From: Ruminococcus sp. | Lineage (GTDB): Bacteria; Bacillota; Clostridia; Oscillospirales; Ruminococcaceae | Length of the DNA: 5,908 bases | Assembly: GCA_023667165.1 (NCBI GenBank) | Contig: JAMPAO010000136.1 | Coordinates: 1 to 5,908 of the forward strand | Direction: 5' to 3' | Part shown: positions 1 to 5,836 of the stretch, piece by piece | Layout: each line of letters begins with the position of its first letter | Position numbering within the stretch: the first letter of the stretch is position 1 | Position numbers and translations under genes: made by a program | Notes under the pieces: generated by a model | Seen by the model: only the letters and a program-made list of their open reading frames with translations | The model's database searches: none | Told to the model about the DNA's origin: nothing

Positions 1-2
1 GT

Positions 3-65
3 AAAGGGGAGCGTTACAAATGGCTGTACAGCAGCATACCGCCGGTTGACCGTCAACCGATGTAA
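3..65 (+). CDS. Possible C-terminal end of an upstream gene (partial)
   Basis: One frame is open from the window edge to a TAA at 63-65 and would encode a 20-residue tail, KGERYKWLYSSIPPVDRQPM. The mix of Trp, Tyr and Pro and the largely G/C-ending codons resemble protein sequence more than the other open frame (1-69, VKGSVTNGC...). The piece is too short to assign a family. A perfect palindrome lies within it at 43-59. It could equally be non-coding. Confidence 0.25.
   Translation, partial: KGERYKWLYSSIPPVDRQPM
43..59. repeat. Perfect 17-nt inverted repeat
   Basis: CGGTTGAC (43-50) and its exact reverse complement GTCAACCG (52-59) are separated by a single C. No T-run follows on either strand, so it is not an intrinsic terminator. 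The single-base centre suits a protein-binding dyad better than an RNA hairpin, which needs a larger loop. It may simply be part of the upstream coding tail. Confidence 0.5.
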
Positions 66-166
66 TTAACAAAAAACGGTCTATCTGACCATAATCAGCA
101 TAATAGCATTATGGGACAAATGCGGGTCACGATACCGTATTACATCCTTATGTATACTCTTAACAG

Positions 167-180
167 ATGTAATTTTACAT
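167..180. promoter_or_regulatory. Candidate operator dyad ATGTAA-TT-TTACAT
   Basis: The two 6-nt arms are exact reverse complements around a TT centre. The left arm is also part of the GATGTAAT word that occurs at 59-66 and, inverted, at 139-146. Lrp/AsnC proteins typically bind AT-rich, partly palindromic sites in several copies near their own genes. Assignment to the regulator at 364-843 is inference; the site lies about 120 nt upstream of the -35 box. Confidence 0.3.
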
Positions 181-198
181 ATATTTTATATTTTCAGC

Positions 199-300
199 GT
201 TAATATATTCCCGAGCGGCATACGAACGCTTTATTTTATTTTTCTATTATCCGCTCAACAGATTTATTTTCCGTAAAAAAAGTGTTAATTTAATATTCCC
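199..300 (+). promoter_or_regulatory. Paired direct repeats, candidate regulator sites
   Basis: GTTAATATATTCCC at 199-212 recurs at 284-300 as GTTAATTTAATATTCCC, identical except for a TTA insertion. The copies start 85 nt apart, close to eight helical turns, so they would lie on roughly the same face of DNA. The downstream copy ends two bases before the -35 box, where a bound protein could affect RNA polymerase. Which protein binds is unknown; the Lrp-like product encoded just downstream is the natural candidate. In such AT-rich DNA some similarity is expected by chance. Confidence 0.35.
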
Positions 301-302
301 TA

Positions 303-331
303 TAGACAAGACGTTAAAATAATAGTATAAT
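303..331 (+). promoter_or_regulatory. Sigma-A-type promoter for the operon
   Basis: The -35 box is TAGACA (303-308, five of six consensus bases) and the -10 box is TATAAT (326-331, perfect), with an ideal 17-nt spacer. An A-run at 275-281 and AT-rich DNA above the -35 resemble an UP element. Transcription would start near 338, giving a leader of about 26 nt before the ATG at 364. That is too short for a riboswitch, so regulation is more likely at initiation. Confidence 0.85.
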
Positions 332-363
332 ATAAGTATATTTTTGATGAAAGGACAAATATT

Positions 364-843
364 ATGGACTCTTTAATCAAGCTTTTAAAAGGAAATGCGC
401 GGCTGTCAAACGAGCAGTTAGCCATTATGTTGGGCACGGACGCCGATACTGTGGCAAAACAGATAGCCGATTACGAGGCAAAGGGCGTTATCAAGGGTTA
501 CAGCGCTGTAATAGACGAGGAACTGGCGGATAAGGACGCTGTTACCGCTTTTATCGAGGTAAAGATAACTCCCAAGGCGGAACTCGGCTTCGACGAGCTT
601 GCCCGCACGATAATGATGTACGACGAGGTGGATTCCGTTACACTCATGTCGGGTTCTTTCGATCTGGCGGTAACTCTCAGCGGTACAAACTACAAGGAGA
701 TCGCCCTTTTTGTGGCGCAAAGGCTCTCGACCATAGAGGGCGTTGTATCCACATCAACGCATTTTGTGCTCAAGCAGTACAAGGAACAAGGCTTCTTTAT
801 CGCAAACGAAGCCGAAGATGAAAGGGGCTTTGTATCTCCGTGA
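364..843 (+). CDS. Lrp/AsnC family transcriptional regulator
   Basis: A 159-residue DNA-binding regulator, normal length for the family. Residues about 2-50 form the AsnC-type helix-turn-helix; LSNEQLAIMLG (14-24) and the recognition helix DADTVAKQIADYEAKGVIKGY (26-46) are characteristic. Residues about 60-140 form the RAM effector-binding domain (beta-alpha-beta-beta-alpha-beta), with the typical MSGSFDLAVTLSG segment at 95-107. Such proteins assemble as dimers to octamers and usually respond to an amino acid. The start is set by AAAGGA at 350-355, 8 nt before ATG. The stop overlaps the aminotransferase start by 1 nt (TGATG). Known context: Lrp-type genes beside aminotransferase genes occur in Firmicutes, for example the Bacillus subtilis yugG-yugH pair, linked to alanine metabolism. 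Control of the downstream genes and itself is inference, and the effector cannot be read from sequence. The tail after residue 140 is Glu-rich and probably flexible. Confidence 0.93.
   Translation: MDSLIKLLKGNARLSNEQLAIMLGTDADTVAKQIADYEAKGVIKGYSAVIDEELADKDAVTAFIEVKITPKAELGFDELARTIMMYDEVDSVTLMSGSFDLAVTLSGTNYKEIALFVAQRLSTIEGVVSTSTHFVLKQYKEQGFFIANEAEDERGFVSP
821..827 (+). promoter_or_regulatory. Ribosome binding site bearing on the aminotransferase start
   Basis: AAAGGGG lies inside the end of the regulator gene, 12 nt before a GTG at 840 and 15 nt before an ATG at 843, both in the same frame. Spacing slightly favours GTG. The more efficient ATG, overlapping the upstream TGA, gives the family-like start MDYNKL and is preferred. 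The two choices differ by one residue. Confidence 0.6.
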
Positions 844-2006
844 TGGACTATAACAAGCTGATTTCCGAACAGTGCAGGATAATGAAGCCGTCGGGGATAA
901 GAAAATTTTTCGATGTTGCAAATAAAATGGAGGGGGTCATATCTCTCGGAGTGGGCGAACCCGATTTTCAGACCCCATGGAATATAAGGCAGGCAGCCAT
1001 AAACTCCCTTGAAAGAGGAAAAACCAAATACACCGCAAATTCCGGTCTGGCAGAGCTGAAAGAGGCTGTCAGCGGCTACATAGAAAAGAAAACAGGCGTC
1101 AAATACGACAGCGAGCATGAGATAATCATCACTGTCGGCGGCTCTGAGGGTATCGACATCGCCATAAGAGCGCTTGTCGACCCCGGGGACGAGGTGCTTA
1201 TCGTTGAACCCAGCTTTGTGTGCTACTCCCCTATCGTTGCGCTCTGTCACGGCGTTCCCGTATCGCTGGAAACCAAGGCTGAGGACAGCTTCCGTCTTAC
1301 TGCGGATATGCTGCGCAGCAAGATAACCGATAAAACAAAGCTGCTTATACTGCCTTTCCCCAACAATCCCACAGGAGCGATCATGGAAAGAAAGGACTTG
1401 GAGGAAATTGCTGAGGTCCTTGCGGATACTAACATAGTCATCCTTTCCGATGAAATATACAGCGAGCTTACCTACAGCGGCAAGCACTGCTCGATCATCG
1501 AAATAGAGGGAATGCGTGAAAGAACGATCCTTGTCAGCGGATTTTCCAAGGCTTTCTCCATGACAGGCTGGAGGCTGGGTTATACCGCCGCTCCCGCTCC
1601 CCTTGCGGAACAGATGCTGAAAATACATCAGTACGCCATAATGTGTGCTCCCACCGTATCTCAGTATGCCGCCGTCGAGGCTCTGCATAACTGCGAGGAG
1701 GACGTTATAAAAATGCGCAATGAATACGATATGCGCAGAAGATGGATCGTAAAGGCTCTCAATGATATCGGTCTTGAATGCTTCGAGCCTATGGGCGCGT
1801 TCTACGTGTTCCCCTGCATAAGCTCCACGGGACTTTCAAGCGAGGATTTCTGCGAACGCCTTCTTTACGAACACAATGTAGCGGTAGTCCCCGGCAACGC
1901 TTTCGGCGAATGCGGAGAGGGATATATACGCATTTCATACGCCTACTCTCTCAAGCACCTTATGACCGCTGTGGAGAGGATAAAGGAATTTACAGACAAG
2001 CTGTAA
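843..2006 (+). CDS. PLP-dependent aminotransferase, class I/II (fold type I)
   Basis: A 387-residue cytoplasmic transaminase of the aspartate/alanine aminotransferase type, which moves amino groups between an amino acid and a 2-oxo acid using pyridoxal phosphate. Seen: GVGEPDF near 36-42; YTANSGLAELKEA at about 63-75; NPTG at 175-178 with Asn175 contacting the cofactor; SDEIY at 202-206, whose Asp203 should pair with the pyridine nitrogen and Tyr206 with the O3' atom; SGFSKAFSMTGWRLGY at 232-247 with the Schiff-base Lys236 and phosphate-binding Arg244; and Arg363 in YIRISY, which should bind the substrate carboxylate. All catalytic residues and normal length are present, so the enzyme should be active. 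The branch resembles AspB/PatA/AlaT-like proteins; the exact substrate (Asp, Ala, aromatic or other) cannot be decided. It is coupled to the Lrp-like gene by a 1-nt overlap, which suggests shared control. Confidence 0.93.
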   Translation: MDYNKLISEQCRIMKPSGIRKFFDVANKMEGVISLGVGEPDFQTPWNIRQAAINSLERGKTKYTANSGLAELKEAVSGYIEKKTGVKYDSEHEIIITVGGSEGIDIAIRALVDPGDEVLIVEPSFVCYSPIVALCHGVPVSLETKAEDSFRLTADMLRSKITDKTKLLILPFPNNPTGAIMERKDLEEIAEVLADTNIVILSDEIYSELTYSGKHCSIIEIEGMRERTILVSGFSKAFSMTGWRLGYTAAPAPLAEQMLKIHQYAIMCAPTVSQYAAVEALHNCEEDVIKMRNEYDMRRRWIVKALNDIGLECFEPMGAFYVFPCISSTGLSSEDFCERLLYEHNVAVVPGNAFGECGEGYIRISYAYSLKHLMTAVERIKEFTDKL

Positions 2007-2061
2007 ATGTAAAAACACATCACAGCAGCCTGCAAAGCAATGTGAAAGGGACGGTTCAAAT

Positions 2062-2631
2062 ATGATATCGGCAGAAGAGCTTCTAAGCGTTTCAACCAGT
2101 ACGGGGCGGAAAAATTACCGCATAAACAGCAGGCTTAAAAAGCCTGCCGGACTTATCAACGGGCAGCGGCAGTGCGCCGTTTCAAATCATCGGCTGGGCA
2201 TTAGGAAAATGTCCTCCAACGGCTGCGGTCCCATCGCGGTATTCAACGCCATGTACAGCGCAGGACTCGAGCCGGATTTCAACGCCATTTCTCTCGGAAT
2301 AGAAAAATACGCTCTCGGCTTTATGGGACTTACGGGAACGGCTCCTCAAAAAATGGAGAGCTTTATGCAAAAATGCCTAATCCCTGCCGTAAAAGCGCAG
2401 AGCTATGAGGATTTTGTCAATGTTATGGGAGCTGTAAGAGTGGGGATCATTTGCTATTGGGTCGCAAAACCTAAGCGTTCCCTGCTGCATTACGCAGCAG
2501 TCATAAACAACCGCAACGGTACATACGACATATGCAACAGATATTCCAACAGGAAAAAGCCATCGACGGTCGGATCCATAAAGGAGCTGTGTCCCAAGGA
2601 ATCATATGTATGCGGATTTTTTATAAGTTAA
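2062..2631 (+). CDS. C39-peptidase-like (papain-fold) protein of unknown function
   Basis: A 189-residue protein that I do not recognise by name. The core resembles the C39-like cysteine-peptidase fold: SSNGCGPIAVFNAM at 51-64 places a candidate nucleophile Cys55 at the start of a helix; LLHYAAVI at 141-148 supplies His143; and YDICNRYSN at 155-163 could supply the third residue (Asn159 or Asn163). A Gln about six residues before the Cys, usual in C39 enzymes, is replaced by the IRKM segment (47-50), so activity is uncertain. The first 50 residues are basic (many Arg/Lys). No signal peptide or membrane segment is seen, and no ABC-transporter domain is attached, unlike bacteriocin exporters. 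AAAGGGA at 2045-2051 lies 10 nt before the ATG. A 55-nt gap separates it from the aminotransferase, and its stop overlaps the ispE ribosome site. The fold is moderately supported; the role is unknown. Confidence 0.6.
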   Translation: MISAEELLSVSTSTGRKNYRINSRLKKPAGLINGQRQCAVSNHRLGIRKMSSNGCGPIAVFNAMYSAGLEPDFNAISLGIEKYALGFMGLTGTAPQKMESFMQKCLIPAVKAQSYEDFVNVMGAVRVGIICYWVAKPKRSLLHYAAVINNRNGTYDICNRYSNRKKPSTVGSIKELCPKESYVCGFFIS

Positions 2632-2641
2632 AGGAGCTGCT

Positions 2642-3526
2642 ATGGAAAGCATTACTCTTAATGCCTGCGCTAAAATCAACCTGTATCTGGATATAACAGA
2701 CAGAAGGCATGACGGCTACCACCTGCTGGAAACCGTCATGCATTCTGTGTCTTTATGTGATATCGTTTCAATAAACACAGCCTCAGACGGCATTTCCGTA
2801 AAATGCTCCGATGAAAGTATACCGTCGGACGGGAACAATACCGCATACAGAGCGGCTGCCGCTTTTTTTGAGGAAACCGGAATAAAGGACAGGGGCGTCG
2901 GCATAAATATCGAAAAGAATATACCGTCCCAAGCGGGTATGGGAGGAGGCAGCGCAGACGGCGCGGCTGTTCTTAAGGGCATGAATATGCTTTTCGGCTC
3001 TCCCTTTTCGGACAATGAGCTTATGAAACTGGGCGTACGTATAGGCGCGGATATCCCCTTTTGCATAATGGGAGGCTGCGGATTCTGCACGGGTATCGGG
3101 GACGTTATAGAACCTTTGCCTCCTCTTGACGGTATCGCCGTTATCGGCAAGGGCAGCGGCGGAATCTCAACTGCCGACGGCTACGCGCGCATTGACAAGA
3201 CCCGGGAAAGGATAGGCATGACGGGAGTATATGAATTTTTTAAGAGCCGTCCCTCCGTTTCCGCGTCTGCTCCTTACTGCCGAAATATTTTTGAAAGCGT
3301 CTGCGGACTTGAAGATGTTTTCAATATCAAAAAGATCATGCTTGAAAACGGAGCTGCCGCCTCATGCATGACAGGAAGCGGATCCGCTGTTTTTGGATTA
3401 TTTGAGGACATTATGAAAGCAAACGCCGCAAAGGCGGGACTGACATCCCGAGGATATTACGCGGAAATATGCAGGCTGATATCCGCCGAGCAGTGTTTCC
3501 CGAAAGGATATGATGATATTTTATGA
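2642..3526 (+). CDS. ispE: 4-diphosphocytidyl-2-C-methyl-D-erythritol kinase
   Basis: Phosphorylates the 2-hydroxyl of CDP-methylerythritol with ATP, the fourth step of the MEP route to isopentenyl diphosphate, in the cytosol. The 294-residue length is typical. GHMP-kinase features are complete: ACAKINLYLDITDRRHDGYH at 8-27 with catalytic Lys11; the ATP-binding loop IPSQAGMGGGSAD at 94-106; Asp137 in GADIPF, the expected catalytic base; GGISTADGYARID at 173-185; and the C-terminal loop CMTGSGSAVFG at 242-252. AAGGAG at 2631-2636 overlaps the previous stop and lies 5 nt before the ATG. The stop overlaps the feoA start by 4 nt (ATGA), so the two are probably translationally coupled. Its neighbours are not other isoprenoid genes. 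IspG and IspH downstream in the pathway need Fe-S clusters, which may or may not explain the company of feoAB. Confidence 0.97.
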   Translation: MESITLNACAKINLYLDITDRRHDGYHLLETVMHSVSLCDIVSINTASDGISVKCSDESIPSDGNNTAYRAAAAFFEETGIKDRGVGINIEKNIPSQAGMGGGSADGAAVLKGMNMLFGSPFSDNELMKLGVRIGADIPFCIMGGCGFCTGIGDVIEPLPPLDGIAVIGKGSGGISTADGYARIDKTRERIGMTGVYEFFKSRPSVSASAPYCRNIFESVCGLEDVFNIKKIMLENGAAASCMTGSGSAVFGLFEDIMKANAAKAGLTSRGYYAEICRLISAEQCFPKGYDDIL

Positions 3527-3753
3527 CTCTTGACAAGCTGCCGGCGGGCAGATCGGCCGTCATAGTTTCCGTAGGCGGAGAGGGCGCATTAAGATGCCGC
3601 CTGCTCGATATGGGTATTATCCCCCACACTAAAGTAATGGTGCGTAAGATCGCTCCCATGGGCGATCCCATAGAGCTGCACCTGCGCGGATACGAGCTTA
3701 CCATACGGCTTGAGGACGCACAAAAAATCGTCGTTGAGCCTGAGGCTGAGTGA
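3523..3753 (+). CDS. feoA: Ferrous iron transport protein A
   Basis: A 76-residue cytoplasmic SH3-like beta-barrel protein that works with FeoB in Fe(II) uptake and probably modulates it. The family signature is clear: LRCRLLDMGIIPHTKVMVRK at 23-42, then APMGDPIELHLRGYELTIRLEDAQKI (44-69). Length is typical of a stand-alone FeoA. The start overlaps the ispE stop (ATGA, 3523-3526); AAAGGA at 3503-3508 lies 14 nt upstream, a long spacing that suggests reliance on coupling to ispE translation. feoB starts 19 nt after its stop. No Fur box was identified before it, consistent with transcription from upstream, although a site inside ispE cannot be excluded by eye. Confidence 0.96.
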   Translation: MTLDKLPAGRSAVIVSVGGEGALRCRLLDMGIIPHTKVMVRKIAPMGDPIELHLRGYELTIRLEDAQKIVVEPEAE

Positions 3754-3755
3754 TG

Positions 3756-3761
3756 AAAGGA
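3756..3761 (+). promoter_or_regulatory. Ribosome binding site that fixes the feoB start
   Basis: AAAGGA lies 11 nt before the ATG at 3773. This supports MIFALAGNQNCGKTT as the N-terminus, because the G1 loop of FeoB normally falls within the first dozen residues. The frame is open back to an earlier ATG at 3710, but that would add 21 residues encoded over feoA in another frame. Confidence 0.8.
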
Positions 3762-3772
3762 CTGGTCGAAAA

Positions 3773-5782
3773 ATGATATTTGCTCTTGCGGGAAATCAGA
3801 ACTGCGGCAAAACAACTCTCTTCAATCAACTGACAGGCTCAAATCAGCACGTAGGCAATTTCCCCGGAGTGACGATCGAGGAAAAAGTCGGAGAGGTAAA
3901 AGGTCACAGTGACTGTTCCGTTGTAGATCTTCCCGGGATCTACTCTATCCGCCCGTATACCGGCGAGGAAACAGTCACAAGAGATTTTCTTATAAGCGGC
4001 AATGCCGATGGGATAATAAACATCGTGGACGCCGCAAACATAGAACGCAACCTGTATCTGACGCTGCAAATGCTGGAGCTGAAAATTCCCATGATCCTTG
4101 CCTTGAATATGATGGACGAGGTAAGGAACAACGGCGGGACCGTTGATATTCAAAAGCTCTCGGAAAAAATAGGCATTCCGGTCATACCTATATCCGCTGT
4201 GAAAAACGAGGGCGTAGACGAGCTTATCACCTGCGCCATTGAAACGGCAAAACGCAGACAGCGTCCGAAAAATACGGACTACTGCAACGGAGCTGTTCAC
4301 CGCTGTATCCACGCAGTCTGCCATATCATAGAGGATCATGCGGCAAATGCGGGTCTTGAAAGGCGTTTTTGCGCCACTAAGCTCATAGAGGGCGATCCGG
4401 AGGTGACAAAAAGGCTTGCCCTTAATCAAAATGAGCTTGATATGATAGAACACAGCGTTACGGAAATGGAAACGGAGCTTGACATGGACAGAAACGCCGC
4501 CATTGCCGATATGCGGTACAGCTTTATTGAAAAGGTCTGCGCGGAAACTGTGGTAAAATGCCGCGAAAGCAAGGAGCATATAAGAAGCGTCAAAATAGAC
4601 GGTGTTCTTACGCATAAATACTTGGCAATACCCGTGTTTATCCTTATAATGGCTCTGATATTCTGGATGACATTCGGTGTTATAGGTTCGTTTTTAAGCG
4701 ATATACTGTCAAATATTATCAACGCTTTTACGGCAGCCGCGGATTCGGCTCTCTGCTCATACGGATTAAATCCCATTATCCGCAGTCTTGTGATCGACGG
4801 CGTATTTGCGGGAGTGGGCAGCGTGCTGAGCTTTCTGCCGACCATTGTAACGCTTTTCTTCTTCCTGTCCATACTGGAGGACAGCGGATACATGGCGAGA
4901 GTCGCCTTTGTGATGGATAAGCTGCTGAGAAAAATAGGACTTTCGGGGCGTTCCTTCGTGCCTATGATAATAGGCTTCGGCTGCTCCGTTCCCGCAATTA
5001 TGGCGGCGCGGACTCTTGCCTCGGAACGCGACAGACAGATGACAATATTTCTGACCCCGTTTATGTCGTGCAGCGCAAAGCTGCCGATATATTCGGTTTT
5101 TGCAATGGCGTTCTTTCCCGACCGCAGTGCCCTTGTTATGTGCCTTTTGTATTTTTTCGGAATAATCTGCGCTGCGGTATACGGTTTTATTTTAAGCAAA
5201 ACAAAATTCAGCGGAAATCCGGTTCCTTTTGTAATGGAGCTGCCAAATTACCGTCTTCCCTCACTGAAAAGCGTGCTGCTGCTTATGTGGGACAAGGCAA
5301 AGGATTTCCTTACAAGGGCTTTCACCGTAATATTTGCGGCGTCTGTGATAATATGGTTCTTGCAGTCCTTTGATCTGCGGCTCAATCCGGTAGCGGACAG
5401 TTCTCTTAGTATGCTGGCGGATATAGGTCATGTGATCGCCCCCCTGTTTGCTCCCTTGGGTTTCGGCGACTGGAGAGCGGCTACTGCCCTTATTACGGGA
5501 TTTACCGCCAAGGAAGCCGTAATATCCACCCTGTCGGTGCTTATGGGAGCTTCCTCCGCAGACCTGCTGCCGCCGCTTTTACAGGCAAGCTTTTCGCCCT
5601 TGAGCGCGGTCAGCTTTTTGATATTCTCGCTGCTGTATACACCTTGCGCGGCAGCGGTAGCGACGGTAAAAAAGGAAATGAATTCCTCCTTTGCGGCGGT
5701 AATGTTCGTGCTTGTACAATGCGCGGCGGCTTGGCTGGCGGCTTTTGCGGTCTATAGGCTCGGAGCGTTGATTTTACTTTGA
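3773..5782 (+). CDS. feoB: Ferrous iron transport protein B (Fe(II) permease with G domain)
   Basis: A 669-residue inner-membrane protein that imports Fe(II), driven or gated by its N-terminal GTPase. G motifs in order: GNQNCGKTT (7-15, G1), PGVT (31-34, G2), DLPG (52-55, G3), NMMD (112-115, G4) and SAV (141-143, G5). Residues about 160-270 form the helical linker (GDI-like) domain. From about 282 the protein is mostly hydrophobic, with roughly eight to ten membrane segments in two repeated gate regions. Conserved transport signatures are LEDSGYMAR (368-376), GCSVPA (403-408, Cys404), MSCSAKLPIY (431-440, Cys433), GFTAKEAVIST (576-586) and YTPC (622-625, Cys625). It is shorter than the E. coli protein of about 770 residues, as is common in Firmicutes, and complete. 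No feoC or small Cys-rich Feo-associated protein is seen in the 126 nt after it. No frameshift or missing key residue was found. Confidence 0.97.
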   Translation: MIFALAGNQNCGKTTLFNQLTGSNQHVGNFPGVTIEEKVGEVKGHSDCSVVDLPGIYSIRPYTGEETVTRDFLISGNADGIINIVDAANIERNLYLTLQMLELKIPMILALNMMDEVRNNGGTVDIQKLSEKIGIPVIPISAVKNEGVDELITCAIETAKRRQRPKNTDYCNGAVHRCIHAVCHIIEDHAANAGLERRFCATKLIEGDPEVTKRLALNQNELDMIEHSVTEMETELDMDRNAAIADMRYSFIEKVCAETVVKCRESKEHIRSVKIDGVLTHKYLAIPVFILIMALIFWMTFGVIGSFLSDILSNIINAFTAAADSALCSYGLNPIIRSLVIDGVFAGVGSVLSFLPTIVTLFFFLSILEDSGYMARVAFVMDKLLRKIGLSGRSFVPMIIGFGCSVPAIMAARTLASERDRQMTIFLTPFMSCSAKLPIYSVFAMAFFPDRSALVMCLLYFFGIICAAVYGFILSKTKFSGNPVPFVMELPNYRLPSLKSVLLLMWDKAKDFLTRAFTVIFAASVIIWFLQSFDLRLNPVADSSLSMLADIGHVIAPLFAPLGFGDWRAATALITGFTAKEAVISTLSVLMGASSADLLPPLLQASFSPLSAVSFLIFSLLYTPCAAAVATVKKEMNSSFAAVMFVLVQCAAAWLAAFAVYRLGALILL

Positions 5783-5794
5783 TTTATAATAGAC

Positions 5795-5811
5795 CTCCTC
5801 GGAAACCGGAG
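5795..5811 (+). other. Small hairpin after feoB
   Basis: CTCC (5795-5798) pairs with GGAG (5808-5811), and GG (5801-5802) with CC (5806-5807) around an AAA loop; T5799 and C5800 bulge. No T-run follows on either strand, so it is a poor intrinsic terminator. It may help protect the 3' end of the feoB mRNA or be incidental. Confidence 0.3.
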
Positions 5812-5836
5812 AAGTGCCGAATGACGCAGCAATTTT

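Larger units (their letters stand above)
66..302. other. AT-rich intergenic region upstream of the operon
   Basis: No credible coding frame is seen on either strand. Visible structure: near-tandem CATAAT-type units at 90-113, which can pair in two exclusive ways (CCATAAT 89-95 with ATTATGG 108-114, or CATAAT 99-104 with ATTATG 108-113); an 8-mer GATGTAAT at 59-66 and 166-173 with an inverted copy at 139-146; the dyad ATGTAA-TT-TTACAT at 167-180; and a pair of GTTAAT...ATATTCCC repeats at 199-212 and 284-300. A short GCG-containing hairpin (AGCG 214-217 with CGCT 227-230) precedes a T-rich stretch at 231-249 and could be a weak terminator for an upstream gene. No T-box or known riboswitch core was recognised. 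Confidence 0.6.

Noticed and set aside
71..90. Minus-strand terminator (GGTC/GACC stem followed by six T on the minus strand)
   Set aside because: The stem is only four pairs, and there is no minus-strand gene to the right for it to end.
346..356. GATGAAAGGAC word shared by the lrp and feoB leaders (also 3752-3762; GATGAAAGG at 817-825)
   Set aside because: Best explained as an extended Shine-Dalgarno sequence complementary to the 16S rRNA 3' end, not a separate regulatory motif.
690..1688. Long minus-strand open frame (332 codons)
   Set aside because: It lies wholly opposite the regulator and aminotransferase genes, which carry unmistakable family motifs. Its translation shows no recognisable domain.
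1778..2065. Plus-strand 95-codon frame overlapping the aminotransferase end
   Set aside because: Out-of-frame shadow of the aminotransferase C-terminus, with an Arg/His-rich composition typical of a shifted frame.
3710..3772. N-terminal extension of FeoB from an earlier ATG
   Set aside because: It overlaps the end of feoA, adds a basic sequence atypical of FeoB, and would ignore the good ribosome site at 3756-3761 before the ATG at 3773.
3839..4615. Minus-strand open frame opposite feoB (258 codons)
   Set aside because: Antisense to the G domain and linker of FeoB; no motif of its own, and explained by codon bias on the coding strand.
5783..5790. TATAAT after feoB as a -10 box for a next gene
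   Set aside because: No acceptable -35 hexamer at 16-18 nt upstream, and no gene begins within the window after it.
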